Assembly: GCF_014269025.2 (NCBI RefSeq)
Contig: NZ_CP077094.1
Coordinates: 4,930,501 to 4,994,500, forward strand
DNA length: 64,000 nt
From: Pseudomonas promysalinigenes
GTDB lineage: Bacteria > Pseudomonadota > Gammaproteobacteria > Pseudomonadales > Pseudomonadaceae
Reading direction: 5' to 3'
The notes beneath the pieces are model-generated. The model searched no databases. It was not told the origin of the DNA and worked only from the letters and a program-made list of their open reading frames with translations. Below, in pieces: positions 39,329 to 47,094 of this stretch. How positions within the stretch are numbered: position 1 is the stretch's first letter; each line of letters starts with the position of its first letter. The translations under genes were made by a program, and so were the position numbers.

Positions 39329-40327
39329 TTACTTCTTGGCAACATTGTCCGTGTGGGACAGGCCCAGGTCGGCCAAGGTCTTGTCGACCACTTTGGCCGG
39401 CAGTGGGATGTAGCCATCCTTGACCACCACCTGCTGGCCGGCCTGCGACAGCACCAGCTTGACGAACTCAGCTTCCAACGGAGCCAGCGGCTTGTTCGGC
39501 GCCTTGTTGACGTAGACATACAGGAAGCGCGACAACGGGTACTTACCGTTCAGGGCATTGGTTTCGTTGTCTTCGACGAACTCGCCGCCTTCTTTCTTGG
39601 CCAGCGGCACGGTCTTGACGCTGGCGGTCTTGTAGCCGATGCCCGAGTAGCCGATGCCATTGAGCGAGGAGCTGATCGACTGCACCACCGAAGCGGAACC
39701 TGGTTGCTCGTTGACGCTAGGCTTGAAGTCGCCTTTGCACAGGGCCTCTTCCTTGAAGTAGCCATAGGTGCCCGACACCGAGTTGCGGCCGAACAGCTGC
39801 ACCGGCTTGTTAGCCAGATCACCCGTCACGCCCAGGTCGGCCCAGGTCTTGACGTCGGCCTTGGCGCCGCACAGGCGGGTGGAGGAGAAAATGGCATCGA
39901 CCTGAGCCATGGTCAGGCCTTTGATCGGGTTGTCTTTGTGCACGAACACCGCCAGTGCGTCGACGGCGACCGGGATCGCGGTCGGTTTGTAGCCGTACTT
40001 CTGCTCGAAGGCCTGCAGCTCGACGTCCTTCATCTTACGGCTCATCGGGCCGAGGTTGGCGGTGCCTTCAGTCAGCGCCGGTGGCGCGGTCGAGGAACCG
40101 GCAGCCTGAATCTGGATGTTTACGTTCGGATATTCCTTCTTGTAGGCCTCGGCCCACAAGGTCATGAGGTTCGCCAGGGTGTCGGAACCGACGCTGGAGA
40201 GGTTGCCCGACACACCCGTGGTTTTGGTGTAGGTCGGGATCGCAGGGTCGACAGCGGCTACCGCGTTGGCAGTTGCAACGCCAGCGGCGGCAAAGGTGAG
40301 GGCCGCCATCAAACGCTTCAGTTTCAT
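39329..40327 (-). CDS. pstS: Phosphate-binding periplasmic protein PstS
   Basis: 332 residues with a Sec signal peptide ([24 protein letters not shown]). It captures inorganic phosphate for PstCAB. The ligand loops include [34 protein letters not shown] and the [14 protein letters not shown] segment. The start follows an AGGAGC ribosome-binding site at 40334-40339 on the minus strand. It is the first gene of the pst locus, with its own Pho boxes at 40402-40430 and a hairpin behind it. Confidence 0.96.
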   Translation of the reverse strand: MKLKRLMAALTFAAAGVATANAVAAVDPAIPTYTKTTGVSGNLSSVGSDTLANLMTLWAEAYKKEYPNVNIQIQAAGSSTAPPALTEGTANLGPMSRKMKDVELQAFEQKYGYKPTAIPVAVDALAVFVHKDNPIKGLTMAQVDAIFSSTRLCGAKADVKTWADLGVTGDLANKPVQLFGRNSVSGTYGYFKEEALCKGDFKPSVNEQPGSASVVQSISSSLNGIGYSGIGYKTASVKTVPLAKKEGGEFVEDNETNALNGKYPLSRFLYVYVNKAPNKPLAPLEAEFVKLVLSQAGQQVVVKDGYIPLPAKVVDKTLADLGLSHTDNVAKK

Positions 40328-40401
40328 GCCTTGCTCCTAGCAGGAATATTGGGGTGTTGGATGGAACGGGGCCCAGTATCTGCAGGCCGCATGAATACGA
40401 T

Positions 40402-40430
40402 ATGACTTAATTGTGACAAATGGATGAAAG
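40402..40430 (-). promoter_or_regulatory. Extended Pho box upstream of pstS
   Basis: Minus strand: CTTTCAT-CCAT-TTGTCAC-AATT-AAGTCAT, three half-sites 11 bp apart. The downstream pair (40402-40419) has 10 of 14 matches, and CTTTCAT adds a third half-site. Triple sites fit strong PhoB induction. Confidence 0.75.
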
Positions 40431-40450
40431 GCCATCATCGAAAACAGATT

Positions 40451-40535
40451 CGGCCTCTTTACGGTTAAAGCCGCCCCTGCCGGGCCTTACAGTGGCTGCA
40501 AGACTCGGGGGGCGGCTTCAACCGTGAAGAGGCCG
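40451..40535. repeat. Long inverted repeat of two facing REP elements
   Basis: The left arm (40451-40477) starts CGGCCTCTTTACGG and the right arm (40509-40535) ends CCGTGAAGAGGCCG. Arms of 27 bp pair with two mismatches over a 31-nt loop. It lies 16 nt beyond the stop of the transporter gene and could end its transcript. Confidence 0.8.
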
Positions 40536-40551
40536 GAAACCTGGGTGCAGA

Positions 40552-41841
40552 TCAGCGCTTATTGGCGAGCAGGTACAAGCCCACCAGTAGCCCGACGGCA
40601 CACAGGCCTGCCACATAGTAAGCAGGCGCCATCGGGCTCACTTTGAGCAGCGCAGTCACCACCATGGGCGTAAGCCCACCGAAGATGGCGTAAGCAACGT
40701 TGTATGAAAACGACAACCCACTGAACCGCACCACAGGCGGGAACGCCTTGACCATCACATAGGGCACAGCGCCGATCACGCCCACGCACAAGCCGGTGAT
40801 GGCATACAGCGGGAACAGCAGATCCGGCCGGGTCGGCAGGCTATGGTAGAAGGTCCAGGAACTGGCCAGCAGCAGCAGGCTGCCGATCACGAATACCCGG
40901 CCAGCACCGAAGCGGTCGGCCAGGCTGCCAGCGCCGATGCAGCCAATGCTGAGCAGGACGATCGCCAGGCTGTTGGCCTTGAGCGAGTCGGTGGGGCTGA
41001 CGTGGTAGAGGCTCTGCAGCAATGCCGGGGTCATCAGGATCACCACCACGATGCCGGCGGACAGCACCCAGGTCAGCAGCATCGACAGGATGATTGGGCC
41101 ACGGTGATCGCGCAGCACCGCGCGCAGCGGCAACTCTTCTGCCAGGGCCTTGCGCTGCTGCATTTCGGCGAACACCGGGGTTTCATGCAGCCAGCGGCGC
41201 AGGTACACCGAGAACAACCCGAACACACCGCCCAGCACGAACGGTATACGCCAGGCGTAATCAACCACCTGTTCGGCGCTGTAGAGGGTGTTGATGAGCG
41301 TCGCCACCAGCGAGCCCAGCAGAATACCTGCGGTCAACCCAGCAGTCAGCGTGCCACAGGCATAGCCGGTGTTACGCGCCGGCACGTGCTCGGAGACGAA
41401 TACCCAGGCACCGGGCACCTCGCCGCCAATGGCCGCGCCTTGAATCACGCGCATCAGCAGTAACAGGATCGGTGCCAACAGGCCAACCTGCGCATACGTC
41501 GGCAGCAGGCCCATGATCAGGGTAGGCAGGGCCATCATGAAAATGCTCAAGGTGAACATCTTCTTGCGCCCTAGCAAATCACCGAAGTGGGCCATGACAA
41601 TGCCGCCCAGCGGACGCGCCAGATAGCCCGCGGCAAAGATGCCGAAGGTTTGCATCAGCCGTAGCCATTCGGGCATGTCCGCTGGGAAGAACAACTTGCC
41701 GACCACGGTGGCGAAAAACACGAAAATGATGAAGTCGTAGAACTCCAGCGCGCCACCCAAGGCCGACAGTGAGAGGGTTTTGTAGTCACTGCGGGTCAGC
41801 GGCCGCGAGGGCTGCTCGATACTGCTCGGCACGGAGGTCAT
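40552..41841 (-). CDS. MFS transporter, metabolite:H+ symporter type
   Basis: A 429-residue, 12-helix permease of the MHS (ProP/KgtP-like) branch. The N-terminal part reads SLSALGGALEFYDFIIFVFFA, and the loop 2-3 motif is GGIVMAHFGDLLGRKK. The substrate, probably an organic acid, osmolyte or amino acid derivative, cannot be assigned. The minus-strand leader has AAGAG, then AACAACGA, then the ATG, a near-match to the A-rich Hfq/Crc motif. It stands alone, downstream of a 358-bp divergent region. Confidence 0.88.
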   Translation of the reverse strand: MTSVPSSIEQPSRPLTRSDYKTLSLSALGGALEFYDFIIFVFFATVVGKLFFPADMPEWLRLMQTFGIFAAGYLARPLGGIVMAHFGDLLGRKKMFTLSIFMMALPTLIMGLLPTYAQVGLLAPILLLLMRVIQGAAIGGEVPGAWVFVSEHVPARNTGYACGTLTAGLTAGILLGSLVATLINTLYSAEQVVDYAWRIPFVLGGVFGLFSVYLRRWLHETPVFAEMQQRKALAEELPLRAVLRDHRGPIILSMLLTWVLSAGIVVVILMTPALLQSLYHVSPTDSLKANSLAIVLLSIGCIGAGSLADRFGAGRVFVIGSLLLLASSWTFYHSLPTRPDLLFPLYAITGLCVGVIGAVPYVMVKAFPPVVRFSGLSFSYNVAYAIFGGLTPMVVTALLKVSPMAPAYYVAGLCAVGLLVGLYLLANKR

Positions 41842-42199
41842 CGCTCGTTGTTCTCTTGTAGGGCATGCAGGCCGCTTGGCACGCGGCTTCTGGATTAGGC
41901 GAGGAGCGAAGATAGCAAATTGCCGAGCCTGGCTGAAAGCGATACAAAATCCATACAGATATTCATGACTACCCAGTCGTCGCTCGGCAACAGGCTATAT
42001 ATACTGCCCGCTCGTAGGAAAAGTTTGCGTCAAGCGTGGGAAGTTGTGCGAAAACGCCGGTCGGAGTGTCAGACGGTTTCGCAGAGTTTCCCTATAGCCG
42101 CCCATCTAAACAGATTCGGCGTAGTATGTTGTCAGCTGAATCGTTTTCCCGGCATTGCGCTACACCAACGAAAGCGTCACGGGTCAGAGGCCCCATCGC
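41842..42199. other. 358-bp gene-free divergent region
   Basis: This region separates the MFS transporter (minus) from the thioesterase (plus). It includes an AT-rich stretch with TATATATACT near 41996-42004 that could be a plus-strand -10. If so, the thioesterase mRNA would have a leader of about 190 nt, relatively A/T-rich at first and then GC-rich. No conserved ORF, tRNA or known riboswitch was recognised. Confidence 0.4.
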
Positions 42200-42598
42200 A
42201 TGATTGAACTCGAACAAGAAGATCCTATCCCGCAGGGCGATCTGGCCTTGCAGATCACCGCGCTGCCGCGCGAAACCAATGGCTTCGGCGACATCTTTGG
42301 CGGCTGGCTGGTCGCGCAGATGGACCTGGCCGGCACCGCCATGGCCAGCCGCGTCGCCGGTGGCCGGGTAGCCACGGTTTCCATCGACCGCATGGCGTTT
42401 CTGGTGCCGGTGGCAGTCGGCGCGCAGTTGTCGTTCTACACCCAGACACTGGAAATCGGCCGTAGCTCGATCCGCATGATGGTCGAAGTGTGGAGCGATG
42501 ACCCGTTGTCCAGCGAATGGCGCAAAGTCACCGAAGCGACCTTTGTGTTCGTCGCCATCGATGGCAGCGGCCGCACCCGCTCGGTGCCTCGTCGCTAA
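42200..42598 (+). CDS. YciA-like acyl-CoA thioesterase (hotdog fold)
   Basis: A 132-residue hotdog-fold hydrolase cleaving acyl-CoA esters. The ATG at 42200 (MIELEQEDPIPQGDLALQ) is preferred to 42155 because the downstream start matches family length and has a nearby GAGG. The conserved block NGFGDIFGGWLVAQMDLAG carries the active-site Asp-loop region of the YciA family. It is probably cytoplasmic and hexameric. The mutarotase follows after 71 nt on the same strand. Confidence 0.9.
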   Translation: MIELEQEDPIPQGDLALQITALPRETNGFGDIFGGWLVAQMDLAGTAMASRVAGGRVATVSIDRMAFLVPVAVGAQLSFYTQTLEIGRSSIRMMVEVWSDDPLSSEWRKVTEATFVFVAIDGSGRTRSVPRR

Positions 42599-42669
42599 GC
42601 CTTGCGGGCGGTAAACTCATTGCACGTCACCGGGTCCAAGGCCCACAGGCAATCAATGAGAAGAGCGCA

Positions 42670-43566
42670 ATGGCTACCTTCAAGGTCGAATCCGAGCAAC
42701 ACGGCGAACTCAACTGCTGGCGCATCAGCAACGAGCGTGCCGACCTACTGATCGCCCAGCAGGGCGCCCAGATCCTCAGCTACCAGCGTATTGGTGCGCC
42801 GCCGCTGTTGTGGCTGAGCGACCAGGCCATCTTCGCCCAAGGCAAATCGGTGCGGGCGGGTGTACCAGTGTGTTGGCCCTGGTTTGGCAACTTGCAGCGC
42901 AACCCTGAGCCGGTGCAGGCCATGTACGGCGGCCAGCAAGCGCCCGCCCATGGCCTGGCACGCACCCGCGATTGGCAGCTGCTCGGTGTCGAGGAACAGG
43001 GGGCGAGCTTGCAGATCGAATTCGAGCTGCCACAAGCCCGTGGCCAGTTGCCGGGCTGGCCCCATGACGTTCAGCTGAAACTGCTGATCGAACTGGGCGA
43101 CACGCTGAGCGTGTCTCTGACCAGCCGCAACCTGGGCGACAGCCCGGTGACCATCAGCCAGGCCCTGCATAGCTACTTCGCCGTCAGCGACGTGCGCCAG
43201 GCCCGGGTTGAAGGCGTAGATGGGCTGCACTACATCGAAACCCTGGCCGACTGGGAGCAGCGCCAACAACAAGGGGCGTTGCAGTTCGCCGGGGAAACCG
43301 ACCGTATCTATCTGGACACGCCACAGGCGCTCAGCATCGTCGACCCGCACTGGGCGCGGCGGATTACCTTGACCTGCAGCGGGTCACGCTCGGCGGTGAT
43401 CTGGAACCCCTGGACCGAGCGGGCCAAGGATTTGCCAGACATGGCCGATGATGGCTGGCAGCGAATGTTGTGCATCGAGACGGCCAATGTCTGGGATGAT
43501 GTGGTTGAGCTCAAGCCCGGCGCCAGTCATTCACTGCAGGTGAAGATCGCTAGTGACGAGATCTGA
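42670..43566 (+). CDS. D-hexose-6-phosphate mutarotase (YeaD-like)
   Basis: A 298-residue aldose-1-epimerase-like protein that interconverts alpha and beta forms of glucose-6-phosphate. The ATG at 42670 (MATFKVESEQHGELNCWRI) is chosen over the frame that extends into the thioesterase. Family features include RAGVPVCWPWFG, HGLARTRDW, HSYFAVSD and the C-terminal NPWTERAKDLPDMADDGW with the acidic catalytic site near WERMLCIETANV-like sequence. A REP lies just downstream. Confidence 0.9.
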   Translation: MATFKVESEQHGELNCWRISNERADLLIAQQGAQILSYQRIGAPPLLWLSDQAIFAQGKSVRAGVPVCWPWFGNLQRNPEPVQAMYGGQQAPAHGLARTRDWQLLGVEEQGASLQIEFELPQARGQLPGWPHDVQLKLLIELGDTLSVSLTSRNLGDSPVTISQALHSYFAVSDVRQARVEGVDGLHYIETLADWEQRQQQGALQFAGETDRIYLDTPQALSIVDPHWARRITLTCSGSRSAVIWNPWTERAKDLPDMADDGWQRMLCIETANVWDDVVELKPGASHSLQVKIASDEI

Positions 43567-43584
43567 ATGATGCCTTTGCAGGGC

Positions 43585-43620
43585 TGGCCTGTTCGCGGGT
43601 GAACCCGCTCCTACTGGGGC
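43585..43620. repeat. P. putida-type REP element
   Basis: The core GCGGGT-ga-ACCCGC (43594-43607) is followed by TCCTACTGGGG, the classic pseudomonad REP layout, 18 nt after the mutarotase stop. Confidence 0.75.
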
Positions 43621-43671
43621 TGCGCAAACTTGCCAGAGCAGCTTTAGCCACGACGAGGCCAGTTCAGCCGC

Positions 43672-44205
43672 TCAGAGGTCAGCATCCTCCACTACCCTGA
43701 CCTTCGCTGCATCCAGCGCATAAGCCGCATCGGCCAGGTCATTGCTGACCTTCTCCACTTTCAGCTTGCCGCTGACCCACAGCGGTGTGTAGATATCCGC
43801 GATTTTCAGCCCTTTCGGATACCGCACCAATACCAACTGGTTAGGCGGCGGTGGTGGTACGTGAATGCAGGCACCCGGGTATGGCACCAGGAAGAACAGC
43901 GTGCTGTTGCCCCTGGCATCGCTTTCCAGCGGAACGGGGTAACCGCCCAGGCGGATTTCCTTGCCATTCATGGCGGCCACGGTCTTGGTGGAGTACATCA
44001 CCGCTGGCAGGCCCTTGCTCTGCTTGAGCCCGCCCTTGGCGGTGAAGGTGCCATTGGCTTCCGGTGAGTTGTGGTCGATTTCGGGCATGGCTTCGAGCGC
44101 CTTTTGGTCCGATTTGGGCATCAGTTCCAGCCAGTCGGTTTCGGGCAGCTCGGCATGGGCCAGGGTGCTGGCCAGAAGCAGGGGAACAAGAAAAAGGGCA
44201 CGCAT
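43672..44205 (-). CDS. DUF3299-type exported protein
   Basis: A 177-residue exported protein with start MRALFLVPLLLASTLAHAE at 44205 (a TTG five codons upstream is possible). The signal peptide ends AHA-E. The mature part has the DUF3299 pattern (PLESDARGNSTLFFLVPYPGACIHVPPPPPNQLVLVRYPKGLKI), with a single Cys in GACIHVPPPP. The family is periplasmic or envelope-attached and its function is unknown. It is downstream of, and co-oriented with, the GlsB-like gene, 49 nt away. Confidence 0.82.
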   Translation of the reverse strand: MRALFLVPLLLASTLAHAELPETDWLELMPKSDQKALEAMPEIDHNSPEANGTFTAKGGLKQSKGLPAVMYSTKTVAAMNGKEIRLGGYPVPLESDARGNSTLFFLVPYPGACIHVPPPPPNQLVLVRYPKGLKIADIYTPLWVSGKLKVEKVSNDLADAAYALDAAKVRVVEDADL

Positions 44206-44254
44206 GAAAATGCTCGACAACTCAGAATGAATTGCCGAGCATTCTAACCAGTAA

Positions 44255-44500
44255 TCAGCGTTTCTTGATGAACCCGTAGATCACCAGAAGGATGATCGCA
44301 CCAATCAGTGCACCGATGAATCCAGCAGCCTGGCCTGCCTGGTAGATGCCCAGTGCCTGGCCGCCATAAGTGGCGAGCAGCGAGCCTGCGATACCCAGCA
44401 GAATCGTCATGATCCAGCCCATGCTGTCGTCACCCGGCTTCAGGAAGCGGGCCAGCAGGCCGACGATAAGGCCGATGAAGATGGTTCCGATGATGCCCAT
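44255..44500 (-). CDS. GlsB/YeaQ/YmgE-family small membrane protein
   Basis: An 81-residue, three-helix inner-membrane protein (MGIIGTIFIGLIVGLLARFLKPGDDSMGW...) of the transglycosylase-associated family, which is often general-stress induced. The ATG at 44500 has an AGAGGG ribosome-binding site. On a transcript reading through from purK, that site would be paired in the outer stem of a nested hairpin (44507-44574). Function unknown. Confidence 0.85.
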   Translation of the reverse strand: MGIIGTIFIGLIVGLLARFLKPGDDSMGWIMTILLGIAGSLLATYGGQALGIYQAGQAAGFIGALIGAIILLVIYGFIKKR

Positions 44501-44506
44501 GACAGT

Positions 44507-44574
44507 CCCTCTGAAGTGAAGATGGAACAAGCCAAAGCCTAGACAGCACTTTGGCTTGTTGCCATTTCAGAGGG
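44507..44574 (-). terminator. Nested hairpin: purK terminator enclosing the ribosome-binding site of the next gene
   Basis: Inner arms AACAAGCCAAAG (44526-44537) and CTTTGGCTTGTT (44549-44560) pair over 12 bp. Outer arms CCCTCTGAA (44507-44515) and TTCAGAGGG (44566-44574) pair over 9 bp. On the minus-strand transcript, the second outer arm is the Shine-Dalgarno sequence of the GlsB-like gene. Confidence 0.75.
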
Positions 44575-44609
44575 CAAGCCGCTTGCAGAAGTTCGATCGG
44601 GCACGTCGA

Positions 44610-45692
44610 TCAGTTGCTGATCAACGCCTCTACTTCGGCGATTCTGGCCTTGAGGGTGGCCATGTCGTTGCTGCGCAGGGTGGCATGGCCTACTTTGCGA
44701 CCGGCCTTGAAGGCCTTGCCGTAGTGGTGCAGGTGGCAGTCGTCGATGGCTACGACCTGCTCCACCGCCGGGACTTCGCCAATGAAGTTGAGCATGGCGC
44801 TCTGGCCCACTTTAGCGGTCGAGCCCAGCGGCAGGCCGGCGACGGCACGCAGATGGTTCTCGAACTGGCTGCACTCGGCCCCTTCGATGGTCCAATGGCC
44901 GGAGTTGTGCACCCGCGGGGCGATTTCGTTGGCCTTGAGGCCACCGTCGACTTCGAAGAACTCGAACGCCATTACCCCGACGTAATCCAGTTGCTTGAGC
45001 ACACGGCCAACGTAGTCTTCAGCCAGGCTCTGCAGCGGGTGCCCTTCGCTGGCCACCGACAGGCGCAGGATGCCGCTTTCGTGGGTGTTGTGCACCAGCG
45101 GATAGAAACGGGTTTCGCCATCGCGAGCACGCACTGCCACCAACGAGACTTCACCAGTGAACGGCACGAAACCTTCAAGCAGGCAGGGCACGCTACCCAG
45201 TTCGGCAAAGGTGCCGACTACGTCCTCAGGCGCGCGCAAAACCTTCTGGCCCTTGCCGTCATAGCCCAGGGTGCGGGTCTTGAGCACTGCCGGCAGGCCG
45301 ATGCTGGCTACCGCTGCGTCAAGGTCAGCCTGCGAGAGAATGTCGGCAAACGCCGGAGTCGGGATACCCAGATCGCGGAACATGCTCTTTTCGAACAGTC
45401 GATCGCGGGCAATGCGCAGGGCTTCGGCGCTTGGATAGACCGGGACGAACTGCGACAGAAAAGCCACGGTTTCGGCCGGAACACTTTCGAATTCGAAAGT
45501 CACTAAATCGACCTGGTCGGCCAGCTGGCGCAAGTGCTCCTGGTCGCCATAGTCGGCACGCAGGTGCTTGCCCAGCGCAGCGGCACAGGCATCCGGCGCT
45601 GGGTCGAGGAAGGCGAAGTCCATGCCCAGCGGGGTTCCCGCCAGGGCCAGCATGCGGCCCAGTTGGCCGCCACCAATAACACCGATCTTCAT
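44610..45692 (-). CDS. purK: 5-(carboxyamino)imidazole ribonucleotide synthase PurK
   Basis: Carboxylates AIR to N5-CAIR using ATP and bicarbonate in purine synthesis. The start MKIGVIGGGQLGRMLALAG at 45692 gives 360 residues; the rest of the open frame is inside purE. It is an ATP-grasp protein with LKTRTLGYDGKGQ, the loop covering ATP, and NEIAPRVHNSGHWT near the Mg2+ ligands. It starts 10 nt after the purE stop, so they form one operon, followed by the strong nested hairpin. Confidence 0.96.
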   Translation of the reverse strand: MKIGVIGGGQLGRMLALAGTPLGMDFAFLDPAPDACAAALGKHLRADYGDQEHLRQLADQVDLVTFEFESVPAETVAFLSQFVPVYPSAEALRIARDRLFEKSMFRDLGIPTPAFADILSQADLDAAVASIGLPAVLKTRTLGYDGKGQKVLRAPEDVVGTFAELGSVPCLLEGFVPFTGEVSLVAVRARDGETRFYPLVHNTHESGILRLSVASEGHPLQSLAEDYVGRVLKQLDYVGVMAFEFFEVDGGLKANEIAPRVHNSGHWTIEGAECSQFENHLRAVAGLPLGSTAKVGQSAMLNFIGEVPAVEQVVAIDDCHLHHYGKAFKAGRKVGHATLRSNDMATLKARIAEVEALISN

Positions 45693-45702
45693 GGGTTGAA
45701 CC

Positions 45703-46194
45703 TCAAGCCTGGCGGGGGTCTGGATTGTCCAGCACGGTGTCGGTCTGCTCGGTACGGAACTGCTTGAGCGCCGCGTGATACTGCGGGTACTTGGCCCCCA
45801 GGATGCTCGCCGACAGCAGTGCGGCATTCACCGCGCCAGCGCGGCCGATGGCCAGGGTAGCAACCGGCACGCCGGCAGGCATCTGCACGATCGACAGCAG
45901 CGAATCGACACCGGACAGCATCGATGACTGGACGGGCACGCCCAGCACCGGCAGGTGAGTCTTGGCGGCACACATGCCCGGCAGGTGGGCAGCGCCACCA
46001 GCACCGGCAATGATCACCTCGATACCACGTTCTTCGGCCTCTTCAGCGTACTGGAACAGCAAGTCCGGGGTGCGGTGGGCGGAAACCACCTTCACTTCGT
46101 AGGGAATGCCGAGTTTTTCCAGCATATCGGCGGTGTGGCTAAGGGTGGACCAATCGGACTTGGAGCCCATGATCACGCCAACCAGTGCACTCAT
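45703..46194 (-). CDS. purE: N5-carboxyaminoimidazole ribonucleotide mutase PurE
   Basis: Isomerises N5-CAIR to CAIR, the step after PurK. The start [15 protein letters not shown] at 46194 gives 163 residues, the class I length. The substrate-binding motifs are [10 protein letters not shown] (residues 9-18), VSAHRTPD and [12 protein letters not shown]. The open frame upstream is the leader region. It is the first gene of purEK, with a 5' leader of about 110-120 nt containing an AGCCACGC/GCGTGGCT hairpin (46241-46266) if the TACAAT at 46311-46316 (minus strand) is its -10. Confidence 0.96.
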   Translation of the reverse strand: MSALVGVIMGSKSDWSTLSHTADMLEKLGIPYEVKVVSAHRTPDLLFQYAEEAEERGIEVIIAGAGGAAHLPGMCAAKTHLPVLGVPVQSSMLSGVDSLLSIVQMPAGVPVATLAIGRAGAVNAALLSASILGAKYPQYHAALKQFRTEQTDTVLDNPDPRQA

Positions 46195-46310
46195 CGTCGA
46201 GCCTCTCCTGCAAGCGCCTTGTGGCGCGCTAAAAGCAACAAGCCACGCAGGTAGACCGGCGTGGCTCGTCATACGGATTCTGAATCGACCGGGTCGGCCG
46301 AAGGCGCGGG

Positions 46311-46339
46311 ATTGTAGCGTATAAGGGGGCGCTGCGCCC
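46311..46339 (-). promoter_or_regulatory. Candidate purE promoter region with palindrome
   Basis: The minus strand shows TACAAT (46316-46311) as a -10-like hexamer. A perfect 13-bp palindrome GGGCGC-T-GCGCCC (46327-46339) sits where a -35 would be. No good -35 is visible, which would suit an activator or repressor site. Tentative. Confidence 0.35.
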
Positions 46340-46464
46340 ACCCCCATAAGCACATGTCGGATCAAAGGGCAAGCTGTCTCGCGGGACAACTTTTCCCCCT
46401 GGCACAGGGCAATGGTGCCTCAGACAATTCGCCCTTTCGACCAGGGTCATCGAAGGACGCAAAG

Positions 46465-47094
46465 ATGCACAAAACCCGCCTAATAGCGCTCGTCATGGGC
46501 CTTGCCTGCAGCCTGACCTTGTCACCGGCCTGGGCTCGCAGAGCGCTGGTGGTCACGATCTACCCACACGACGAGCTGGCAGGCATCAGCGACCAACAAC
46601 TGCACGATGACTACTTTCAACATTGGCTCGAAGAAATGCGCAGCTTCACGCAACAGCCGATTGAACTGGTCTACCAGCGTGCCATTTCCGGGCTGACGGA
46701 CATCGATTATCAGTCGATGACCGCTATCCAGGCCCTTGACGCATTCACACGGGGAGTCGAAATTCAGCGTTCGGTCAGGCCTTTTTCGTTCATGAACAAG
46801 GACGTGTTACTGACCAAGGACAGCTATGACCAAAGCGGGATGACCTTCGTGGGCGGCCTTGCACACCTTAGCGGCACAACGGCCATCGCCTCGATGCGCA
46901 GCTACGCGATGCCCGGGCATGTCATCGGCCATATGCTCTCGGCCAGCCATAAGGACGCCGAAACCCGCTACAACGGCTGGTTCTGCGAAAGCTACATGGT
47001 CCCGGCGCGCATTGCGCTGCGCTCGAACTGCTACCACTACAGCGAAGCAAACCGAGCCGCCATCACCGATTACCTCAACTACCACTCAAACTGA
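46465..47094 (+). CDS. Exported metzincin-like protein with degenerate catalytic motif
   Basis: A 209-residue protein with a signal peptide (MHKTRLIALVMGLACSLTLSPAWA) and a GAAGGA ribosome-binding site. Residues 152-162 read HVIGHMLSASH, giving His at the three Zn-ligand positions of HExxHxxGxxH, but Val153 replaces the catalytic Glu and Ser replaces the usual Gly. A Met-turn-like CESYMVP (174-180) follows. It is probably a pseudo-protease or an unusual Zn-binding protein. Its stop overlaps the convergent LysR stop by 9 bp. Confidence 0.75.
   Translation: MHKTRLIALVMGLACSLTLSPAWARRALVVTIYPHDELAGISDQQLHDDYFQHWLEEMRSFTQQPIELVYQRAISGLTDIDYQSMTAIQALDAFTRGVEIQRSVRPFSFMNKDVLLTKDSYDQSGMTFVGGLAHLSGTTAIASMRSYAMPGHVIGHMLSASHKDAETRYNGWFCESYMVPARIALRSNCYHYSEANRAAITDYLNYHSN

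Noticed and set aside
36507..40405. Long plus-strand frames opposite pstA, pstC and pstS
   Set aside because: They are His/Gln-rich antisense shadows of the pst genes without conserved motifs.
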